A stretch of DNA of 13,266 nt from Butyrivibrio sp. (GTDB lineage Bacteria; Bacillota_A; Clostridia; Lachnospirales; Lachnospiraceae), in contig NZ_JAILQF010000195.1 in assembly GCF_024699075.1 (NCBI RefSeq), positions 1 through 13,266 of the forward strand. Direction: 5' to 3'. How positions within the stretch are numbered: the first letter of the stretch is position 1; each line of letters starts with the position of its first letter. The notes below the pieces were generated by a model. That model saw only the letters and a program-made list of their open reading frames with translations. It ran no database searches and was not told the DNA's origin. Both the position numbers and the translations under genes were made by a program. Of the stretch, positions 6,818 to 13,266 are shown in pieces.

Positions 6818-6894
6818 TGCGAACACAAGAAAATACCGCTATTATATAAGATATAGGTTATCTCAGACTTCGCACTTTATAAATAAGCTAAGAT

Positions 6895-6985
6895 CCTTGC
6901 AAATTTGATATCTTGGGCAGTTAATAAAGGATTTTTAAGACAAGAAAAACATTTATTAACTGCCTAAGATAACCAAATTGCAAGG
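6895..6985. repeat. 34-bp-arm inverted repeat (MITE-like or large RNA hairpin)
   Basis: The arm at 6895-6928 (CCTTGCAA... GCAGTTAATAAA) is the reverse complement of 6952-6985 at 30 of 34 positions. The inner 13 bp and the outer 8 bp match perfectly. TTTTT/AAAAA inside the 23-bp spacer extends the pairing towards an 8-nt loop. No U-tract follows and no obvious target-site duplication flanks it. It could be a small non-autonomous element or a structured leader of the transporter mRNA. Confidence 0.75.
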
Positions 6986-7119
6986 AAAGTTACGAATTTA
7001 TATATGCGCAGTTTTAGTAGGTGATAAAATGTGGTCTTTTATAATTAGATAGCCAGAAAATCCATTACCTTTAGGTGATGGGTAGTTCACATAAAAATTC
7101 CAGGGTGTGGGGGCATATA

Positions 7120-10100
7120 ATGATCAAAAAAAGGCTGATTGAGCTTCTTTCAGATTCTGTAAAATATATAAAGCAGCAAGTACTCTATAAACTCTTATCT
7201 TTAATATCTCAGATAGTAATAGTAATATGCATAGCGGACATCTTGTCAGATGTAGTAACCTCAAGCTCTCTGATACTATCAGGAAGCGAAGTTGAGATAA
7301 GCGCAAAGGCATATATCAAATATATAATTCCTGCTATTATATGTATAGTCCTTAGATTTGTCTTCGACAAGAAGGAATCAGAAACCTCTTTTGCCGCAAG
7401 TGCTGATGTCAAAAGAATCTTAAGGGAAAAGATTTATAATAAGCTTTTAAATCTTGGATCTTCATATAAAGAAAAGGTATCCACAGCTGAAGTTACCCAG
7501 CTTATCACAGAGGGCGTAGAACAGCTTGAAACCTATTTCGGACTATACCTGTCACAGCTTTTCTATGCCATGATAGCCCCGCTTATATTATTTGTAGTTA
7601 TCTCCTTTATAAGTTTTAAGGCAGCAATAATCCTTCTTATATTCGTACCCCTTATACCTATATCAATTGTAGTAGTCCAGAAGATTGCCAAAAAATTATT
7701 ATCCAGATACTGGAGCATGTATGCAAATCTTGGAGACAGCTTCCTTGATAACATTCAGGGACTTACAACACTTAAGATATACCAAAGTGACAGTATTGCT
7801 GCAAACAAGATGGATACAGAATCAGAGCACTTCAGAAATGTGACAATGAAGGTTCTTACCATGCAGCTTAACTCAACAAGTGTCATGGATATCATGGCCT
7901 ACGGAGGAGCAGCAGTAGGACTTATCGTAGCTTTATCAGAATATTCCAAAGACAATATTACGCTCTCGGGAGCACTTATTATAATCCTCCTTGCTGCAGA
8001 ATTCTTCCTTCCAATGAGGCGCCTTGGTTCATACTTCCATATTGCGATGAATGGAATGGCAGCAAGTGATAAGATATTTAATTTACTTGATCTTGAAGAA
8101 CCCCAGGAAGGAACAGAAGAGTATCCTAAGGATGCAAATTTGCTTAAGTTCGACAATGTATTTTTTGCCTATAATAAAGATGAAAAAGGTAAAGAAGAAA
8201 AAAACACAGACACAGCACTTGCACCTTCAGATAATCCAGATGACATAGGTCTTGTCAATCTGCAAAAAGATAATAAGGCTGTCCTTAAAGGTATTACAAT
8301 GGATATTCCAAAAGGCAGTTTTGTAGCAATAACAGGCGTATCCGGAAGCGGCAAGAGTACCATAGCTTCTCTTATTATGGGAAGACAGAAAAACTATACC
8401 GGTTCTATCAAGATCGCAGATACCGAGATCTCATCAATAAAAGAGGCAGAACTTTATAAAAATATAACCCTGGTATCCTCCGGAGCAGTTCTATTTAAAG
8501 GCTCAGTAAGAGAGAATCTTGCCATAGCTGGTGCTGATATTACTGACAATCAGATGATAGAAGCGCTTAAAAAGGTCAACCTTACAACTTTAGATTCAGG
8601 CGAATCAAATGTTCTTGATTATAAGCTTTTAGAAAATGCATCAAATCTTTCCGGTGGTCAGAAGCAAAGACTTGCCATAGCAAGAGGGCTTCTTCATAAC
8701 ACAGAAATCTATATATTTGATGAAGCAACCTCCAACATTGATGCAGAGTCCGAAGAGATAATCATGGCAACCATCAAAGAGATTGCCAAAGAGCATACCG
8801 TCATCATGATCACTCACAGACTTGCCAATGCCAAAGATGCTGACAAGATATACATGCTCAAAGACGGATTAATAGCAGAAAGTGGTACTCATAAAGAACT
8901 GATGAACCATTTTGGAAGCTATTCACTTCTTTATAATGCACAGCAAAAGCTCGAAAATTATAATGGCGGCAAGTGCAAGACAGAAGAGATGCCGGTTCAT
9001 AAAAAGGCAGATTGTGAAGAAAAAGCGATAGCTGATACGGCATCAAATAATACAGCTATAAAAAATATAAAAGACTCAGCTATAACAGAAAATAAATTTT
9101 CACCTAAAAAGCAAAGTGTATTCGTCATCATATCAAAGCTTATAGTACTTATAAAACCGCTCCTTCCAATAATGATCCTTGCAATAGTACTCGGAGTTCT
9201 CGGCTTTGTATGCGCTATATTCCTTACAGTAAGAGCAGCAATGTTACTAAAAGCTTTAACACCGGTTGCAGAAGGATCCCCGGTAATAGCCTTAACTAAA
9301 GCTGCAGCATGGTCCCTAATAATAATGGCAGTTTTAAGAGGAATACTGCACTATGCAGAGCAGTACTGTAACCATTTCATAGCATTTAAGCTCCTTGCGA
9401 TCATAAGGCACAAGGTATTTGAAGCGCTGCGAAAATTATCTCCAGCCAAGCTTGAAGGGCGCGATAAAGGAAATATTATTACTATCCTTACATCTGATAT
9501 AGAGCTTCTTGAGGTATTCTATGCCCATACAATATCACCTGTAGCGATAGCAATAGTCATGACTATCATAATGGTAGTCTTTGAATGGAGCCTGTATCCT
9601 GTAGCCGGTATCATAGCACTTATATCTTATATAGCAGTTGGCGTGGTAATCCCTGTCATCAACTCAAAACGCGGCGCTGATACAGGAATAAATTACAGAG
9701 ACCGTTTTGGAGAACTTAATTCATATGTCCTTGAAAGCCTTAGAGGACTTGATGAGACAATTCAGTATGGCAATGGAGATTTAAGGCAAAAAGAGATCAA
9801 GAACAAATCCACATCTCTTGGAGCTATCCAAAAGGTTCTTGCTCAGTATCAGGGAGATCAAAGTGCAATAACCGGAATGACTATCCAGATAGCTACCTGG
9901 ATCATGCTCCTTGCTGTTATATTCTCAGGTTCTTATGATTTTGAGAATATAAGCACCTGCATAGTAGCTGTAGTAGCTATTATGAGCTCTTTTGGTCCTG
10001 TTATAGCACTGTCCAACCTCTCCAATAATCTTATGCAGACATTTGCTAGCGCAAACAGGGTCATAAACCTGATCGAAGAAGTTCCTGTTGTAAAAGAAAA

Positions 10101-11247
10101 TACAAACGGTAAAAAAATCTATCCTAAAACTGAAAATATTTATACAGAAAATCTTTCATTTGCATATAGTAACGAGCCTGTATTAAATGACCTTACAATA
10201 GGTTTCCCTAAAGGCCAGATAATTGGAATCCACGGTCCTTCAGGCTGCGGCAAATCAACCCTCTTAAAGCTCCTTATGAGATTCTGGGATACTGATAAGG
10301 GAAGCGTAAGAATAATAGCAAATGAAACAGATCCTGATGCTATAAAAGAGGGTGAATTATCACAGGAAGATAAGCAAAAAGCTTCTGGTTCAAAAGATGA
10401 TCAGGCTAATACTATTACAAAAGATAATAAGAATAGTATTAATACAAAAGGTAATAGTACTGATACAAAAGATAATCCTAAAGGGACTGATACTAAAAAC
10501 GGTAATGAAATTAATAAAGAAGCTTCAACTAATAGCGAAGATGAAAGCGTCAATGAAGCGCCAAAGCCTATGTCAGCCATAGAAATGCTCAAAGCAATGC
10601 AGGCTGCTAAGGAAGAGAAGATAAGAGTACAAAAGGAGCATGAAGAAGCCTTTATAGAAAAATCAAAAGCACTTGCAAAGCAAAAAGAAGAAGCAAGAAA
10701 GAAAGCTGCTTTAGAAGCAGAAAAAGTCGAAAAGCAAAAACGTATGACTTTAAAAGAGCGCATAAATTCACTTCTTCCAAGTGCTGAATTAAAGGACAGA
10801 TCCAATGATATAAAGGATGTCAGAACAAAAAGTCTTAGAGATCTTGAAAGCTACGTAACACAGGATACCTATATCTTTCATGATACAATAGCTGCAAATA
10901 TAAAGGTTGCAAAGCCATCAGCAACTATTGAAGAGATCAAGGAAGCTGCGAAGAAAGCTTCACTCCACGATTTTGTAATGAGTCTTCCTGACAAGTATGA
11001 TACTAAAATTGGGGAACTTGGTGATACCATATCAGGCGGCGAAAGGCAGAGAATAGGTATAGCAAGAGCCTTCCTTCATGATACCGACATAATCCTTCTT
11101 GATGAACCGACAAGTAACCTCGACAGCCTAAATGAAGGCATAATCCTTAAATCTCTAAAGGAAGCCTCTAAAGACAAGACAGTCATAATCGTATCTCATA
11201 GAGATTCTACAATGGCTGTTGCTGATAATGTCTATAGCTTTTTTTGA
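7120..11247 (+). CDS. Fused double ABC exporter (CydD-CydC-like, TMD-NBD-TMD-NBD)
   Basis: One 1375-residue polypeptide contains two ABC half-exporters. TMD1 (about 20-310) and TMD2 (about 665-985) each have several hydrophobic helices. NBD1 has Walker A GVSGSGKST (406-414), LSGGQ (510-514), Walker B ending D534-E535 and H566. NBD2 has Walker A GPSGCGKST (1039-1047), Q1248, ISGGE (1304-1308), D1328-E1329 and H1360. Lys-to-Q-loop spacing is 42 in NBD1, as usual, but 203 in NBD2, so about 160 residues are inserted there. NBD1 has Ser454 where the Q-loop Gln is expected and an extra segment of about 30 residues (353-386) after its A-loop. The resemblance to CydDC, which exports thiols or handles haem, is in TMD style only, so the substrate is unknown. 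I take ATG 7120 (GGGGG 7 nt upstream) over GTG 7075 and ATG 7078, which lack spaced ribosome sites. It ends soon after the H-loop. Confidence 0.85.
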   Translation: MIKKRLIELLSDSVKYIKQQVLYKLLSLISQIVIVICIADILSDVVTSSSLILSGSEVEISAKAYIKYIIPAIICIVLRFVFDKKESETSFAASADVKRILREKIYNKLLNLGSSYKEKVSTAEVTQLITEGVEQLETYFGLYLSQLFYAMIAPLILFVVISFISFKAAIILLIFVPLIPISIVVVQKIAKKLLSRYWSMYANLGDSFLDNIQGLTTLKIYQSDSIAANKMDTESEHFRNVTMKVLTMQLNSTSVMDIMAYGGAAVGLIVALSEYSKDNITLSGALIIILLAAEFFLPMRRLGSYFHIAMNGMAASDKIFNLLDLEEPQEGTEEYPKDANLLKFDNVFFAYNKDEKGKEEKNTDTALAPSDNPDDIGLVNLQKDNKAVLKGITMDIPKGSFVAITGVSGSGKSTIASLIMGRQKNYTGSIKIADTEISSIKEAELYKNITLVSSGAVLFKGSVRENLAIAGADITDNQMIEALKKVNLTTLDSGESNVLDYKLLENASNLSGGQKQRLAIARGLLHNTEIYIFDEATSNIDAESEEIIMATIKEIAKEHTVIMITHRLANAKDADKIYMLKDGLIAESGTHKELMNHFGSYSLLYNAQQKLENYNGGKCKTEEMPVHKKADCEEKAIADTASNNTAIKNIKDSAITENKFSPKKQSVFVIISKLIVLIKPLLPIMILAIVLGVLGFVCAIFLTVRAAMLLKALTPVAEGSPVIALTKAAAWSLIIMAVLRGILHYAEQYCNHFIAFKLLAIIRHKVFEALRKLSPAKLEGRDKGNIITILTSDIELLEVFYAHTISPVAIAIVMTIIMVVFEWSLYPVAGIIALISYIAVGVVIPVINSKRGADTGINYRDRFGELNSYVLESLRGLDETIQYGNGDLRQKEIKNKSTSLGAIQKVLAQYQGDQSAITGMTIQIATWIMLLAVIFSGSYDFENISTCIVAVVAIMSSFGPVIALSNLSNNLMQTFASANRVINLIEEVPVVKENTNGKKIYPKTENIYTENLSFAYSNEPVLNDLTIGFPKGQIIGIHGPSGCGKSTLLKLLMRFWDTDKGSVRIIANETDPDAIKEGELSQEDKQKASGSKDDQANTITKDNKNSINTKGNSTDTKDNPKGTDTKNGNEINKEASTNSEDESVNEAPKPMSAIEMLKAMQAAKEEKIRVQKEHEEAFIEKSKALAKQKEEARKKAALEAEKVEKQKRMTLKERINSLLPSAELKDRSNDIKDVRTKSLRDLESYVTQDTYIFHDTIAANIKVAKPSATIEEIKEAAKKASLHDFVMSLPDKYDTKIGELGDTISGGERQRIGIARAFLHDTDIILLDEPTSNLDSLNEGIILKSLKEASKDKTVIIVSHRDSTMAVADNVYSFF
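10318..10804 (+). other. Insertion of about 160 residues within NBD2 of the ABC exporter
   Basis: Residues about 1067-1229 separate the strand after Walker A (GSVRI) from the Q-loop strand (VRTKSLRDLESYVTQDTYIF). The first half (1083-1146) is low-complexity in K, N, D, T and S, encoded by imperfect repeats such as ATACAAAAGATAAT. The second half (about 1148-1215) is charged K/E/A helix, probably coiled coil. The frame is intact throughout. Edges are approximate. Confidence 0.75.
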
Positions 11248-11272
11248 CAGTAAAGCTTTAATTTGCTACAAT
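11244..11272 (+). promoter_or_regulatory. Consensus promoter for leuS, overlapping the ABC transporter stop codon
   Basis: TTGACA (11244-11249), exactly 17 bp, TACAAT (11267-11272), with TGC just before as an extended -10. The -35 contains the transporter's TGA stop (11245-11247). The predicted start is near 11279, about 115 nt ahead of leuS. Confidence 0.75.
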
Positions 11273-11288
11273 TACGACAGTTTTTAAT

Positions 11289-11322
11289 GCCTTGGAAATC
11301 GCATCATCTTCCGAGGCTTTTT
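11289..11322 (+). terminator. Intrinsic terminator or attenuator between the transporter and leuS
   Basis: GCCTTGGAA (11289-11297) pairs with TTCCGAGGC (11309-11317), 9 bp with one wobble and an 11-nt loop, then TTTTTATT. It would end the transporter transcript. It also lies about 10 nt downstream of the predicted leuS start site, so it could equally abort leuS transcripts early. Confidence 0.75.
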
Positions 11323-11394
11323 ATTAGATTAATTAAGTGCTGGGAGCTTTTTGTTGTTAGCAGTAATAGCGCCTTTGCCGGAATGGAGATCGAA

Positions 11395-13266
11395 ATGGAA
11401 TACAATCCAAAAGCCATTGAGCCCAAGTGGCAAAAATATTGGGAAGAACATGAAACTTTCAAAACAGATGTATGGGACTTCTCTAAGCCTAAATACTACG
11501 TACTTGATATGTTCCCGTATCCGTCAGGAGTAGGTCTTCACGCAGGACATCCTGAAGGATATACAGCAACAGATATCATGTCTCGTATGAAGAGAATGCA
11601 GGGCTACAACGTCCTTCACCCAATGGGATACGATTCCTTCGGACTTCCGGCTGAGCAGTATGCTGTATCAACAGGTAATCATCCAAACGGATTTACTGAG
11701 AAAAATATCGAGACCTTCACCGGTCAGCTCAAAGAGCTGGGATTCGACTATGACTGGTCTAAGATGGTCAAGACATCTGATCCTTCTTTCTATCACTGGA
11801 CACAGTGGATCTTCAAGCAGCTCTACCTTGACGGCTATGCTAAATACGTAGATATGCCTGTTAACTGGTGTGAAGAGCTCGGAACAGTTCTTTCTAATGA
11901 CGAAGTTATAGATGGTAAGTCAGAGCGTGGCGGATACCCTGTAGTTCGTAAGAACATGAAGCAGTGGGTTATCGACCAGCAGGCATTTGCAGAAGAACTC
12001 CTTTCTGGTCTTGATGAGATCGACTGGCCACAGTCTACCAAGGAGATCCAGAAGAACTGGATCGGCAGATCTGAAGGTGTTGAAGTTGATTTCAAGATCG
12101 TAGGCGGCGGAAACTTCTCAATCTATACTACATGTATCGAGACAATCTACGGTATTACGTTCATGGTACTTGCTCCCGACGGAGAGACAGTTAAGGAGCT
12201 CATGCCTAGAATTGAGAACAAAGAAGAAGTTGAAGCTTATATAGCAGAGACTCTTAAAAAGACTGAAATGGATAGAACTGAGCTCAACAAGACTAAGTCA
12301 GGTTGCGAGCTTAAAGGCATCCATGCAATAAACCCTGTTAATGGCAAAGAAGTCCCTGTATTCATCGGTGACTTCGTACTTGGCGGATACGGAACAGGTG
12401 CTGTAATGGCAGTACCAAGTCATGACCAGAGAGACTTTGAGTATTCTGAGGTTCACAACATACCAAGGATCCAGGTTATCGACGGCGGCGATGTATCAGA
12501 GCACGCTTTTGAAAAGGGCGACTACCTTGGCAAGGGCTGCAAGCTCATGAATTCAGAAGAGTTCAACGGCCTTACAGTAGAAGAAGCCAAGGAAGCTATC
12601 ACAGACAAGCTTGTAAAAATGGGCGTTGCCAGAAAGACAGTTAATTACAGATTCCGTGAATGGATCTTCGCTCGTCAGCGCTACTGGGGTGAGCCAATGC
12701 CTATCGTATATCTTGAGGACGGCTCAATCCACGTACTTGATGATGATGAACTTCCTCTTGAGCTTCCTGTACTTGAAGATTATAAGGGCAAAAATGGTAA
12801 AGCACCTCTTGATAATGCGACAGACTGGAAGAATTATGATCATAACGGCGTAAAAGGAACAAGAGAGACCTCAACAATGCCAGGGTCTGCAGGATCTTCC
12901 TGGTACTATTTCAGATATATCGATCCTGATAACAAGGACGAGTTTGCAAACCAGGAACTTCTTAAGCACTGGATGCCTGTAGACCTTTATGTAGGCGGAC
13001 CTGAGCATGCTGTAGGACACCTTATGTATTCAAGAATCTGGAACAAGTACCTCTACAAGAAGGGCCTTTCTCCAGTAAGCGAGCCTTTCAAGAAGCTCGT
13101 ACACCAGGGTATGATCCTTGGATCCAACGGTATCAAGATGGGTAAGAGATTCCCTGAATTCGTAGTTAACCCAAGTGATATCGTAGAGAAGTTCGGTGCA
13201 GATACACTCAGACTCTATGAGATGTTCATGGGCGCTCTTGAAGCTTCAAAGCCATGGTCAGATCAG
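11395..13266 (+). CDS. leuS: Leucine--tRNA ligase, N-terminal 624 residues (runs off the window)
   Basis: This class I leucyl-tRNA synthetase charges tRNA-Leu in the cytoplasm; the family is usually about 800 residues, so the C-terminal quarter lies beyond the window. The HIGH motif is HAGH (49-52) in PSGVGLHAGHPEG. The CP1 editing domain includes TTCIET (245-250) where TTRPDT is common, and GTGAVMAVPSHDQRD (333-347) with the conserved aspartate. WIFARQRYWG (423-432) and DLYVGGPEHAVGHLMYSRIW follow. The KMSKS loop reads KMGKR (581-585) followed by FPEFVVNPSD. The metal-binding Cys residues often seen after the RYWG region are absent (IVYLEDGSIHVL). ATG 11395 has GGAG 6 nt upstream. ATG 11383 is in frame but lacks a ribosome site, and ATG 11287 is also in frame without a stop between. 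It has its own promoter. Ile codons favour ATC, unlike the ATA-rich neighbouring transporter. Confidence 0.95.
   Translation, partial: MEYNPKAIEPKWQKYWEEHETFKTDVWDFSKPKYYVLDMFPYPSGVGLHAGHPEGYTATDIMSRMKRMQGYNVLHPMGYDSFGLPAEQYAVSTGNHPNGFTEKNIETFTGQLKELGFDYDWSKMVKTSDPSFYHWTQWIFKQLYLDGYAKYVDMPVNWCEELGTVLSNDEVIDGKSERGGYPVVRKNMKQWVIDQQAFAEELLSGLDEIDWPQSTKEIQKNWIGRSEGVEVDFKIVGGGNFSIYTTCIETIYGITFMVLAPDGETVKELMPRIENKEEVEAYIAETLKKTEMDRTELNKTKSGCELKGIHAINPVNGKEVPVFIGDFVLGGYGTGAVMAVPSHDQRDFEYSEVHNIPRIQVIDGGDVSEHAFEKGDYLGKGCKLMNSEEFNGLTVEEAKEAITDKLVKMGVARKTVNYRFREWIFARQRYWGEPMPIVYLEDGSIHVLDDDELPLELPVLEDYKGKNGKAPLDNATDWKNYDHNGVKGTRETSTMPGSAGSSWYYFRYIDPDNKDEFANQELLKHWMPVDLYVGGPEHAVGHLMYSRIWNKYLYKKGLSPVSEPFKKLVHQGMILGSNGIKMGKRFPEFVVNPSDIVEKFGADTLRLYEMFMGALEASKPWSDQ

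Larger units (their letters stand above)
6547..7119. other. Long intergenic region between PIN-PhoH and the ABC transporter
   Basis: No coding gene is supported. It holds small hairpins (GTCTC-GAAA-GAGAC at 6597-6610; CTGCT/AGCAG at 6642-6657), the terminator at 6677-6708, a hairpin CTGT/ACAG (6750-6764), an inverted pair ACTAATA (6773-6779) and TATTAGT (6802-6808), a candidate promoter at 6789-6817, the large inverted repeat at 6895-6985, and a second TATAAT at 7040-7045 lacking a clear -35. The transporter may therefore have a leader of up to about 295 nt containing the inverted repeat. Confidence 0.55.

Noticed and set aside
7075..7119. GTG/ATG starts adding 14-15 residues to the ABC transporter
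   Set aside because: No properly spaced ribosome site is present; ATG 7120 follows GGGGG at 7109-7113.
10401..10805. Minus-strand open frame of 134 codons opposite the transporter insertion
   Set aside because: It is the antisense of the repetitive A-rich insert. The predicted protein is Ser/Leu/Phe-rich and the sense frame carries the conserved ATPase motifs.
11279..11394. T-box riboswitch upstream of leuS
   Set aside because: The leader is too short and I find no T-box core sequence or specifier-loop arrangement.

Overview
The window reads as chromosomal DNA from a low-GC anaerobic Firmicute of the Lachnospiraceae type, probably close to Butyrivibrio or Pseudobutyrivibrio. This placement is inferred from protein style (the SerRS variant, a DUF3881-like protein, a PIN-PhoH ATPase with a GMAGTAKT P-loop, a LeuRS with KMGKR in place of KMSKS), not from any search. 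All recognisable genes lie on the + strand and most are housekeeping. I see no insertion sequence, phage gene, CRISPR array or rRNA.

Layout: (1) 1-1649 holds the 3' part of serS, interrupted by an in-frame TAG at 61-63, and a DUF3881-like gene that overlaps the serS stop (TAATG). (2) 1654-1792 is a promoter and a tRNA-Arg(CCU) gene. (3) 1990-4718 is a two-gene unit: a LytTR-type transcription regulator with a degenerate receiver domain, and a single-pass membrane protein with a cytoplasmic zinc ribbon and a large extracytoplasmic domain. (4) 4719-5166 is a long AT-rich intergenic region with a 16-bp direct repeat, a near-consensus promoter, and a predicted compactly folded RNA of about 120 nt that ends at a terminator-like hairpin. 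(5) 5167-6546 encodes a PIN-PhoH (YlaK-like) protein, followed by a strong terminator. (6) 6547-7119 is a second long intergenic region with a 34-bp-arm inverted repeat. (7) 7120-11247 encodes one 1375-residue polypeptide that fuses two ABC half-exporters (CydD/CydC-like) and carries an insertion of about 160 residues inside the second ATPase domain. (8) 11244-11322 is an excellent promoter overlapping the transporter stop codon, with a terminator-like hairpin right after the start site. (9) 11395 to the window end is the first 624 codons of leuS.

The genes form several small transcription units rather than one pathway. serS, leuS and tRNA-Arg serve translation, and PIN-PhoH probably acts in RNA metabolism. 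The LytTR regulator and zinc-ribbon membrane protein look like a signalling pair of unknown input. The items most worth a second look are the predicted structured RNA at 5018-5137, the insertion in the transporter's second ATPase domain, the long inverted repeat at 6895-6985, the amber codon in serS, and the promoter-hairpin arrangement before leuS.
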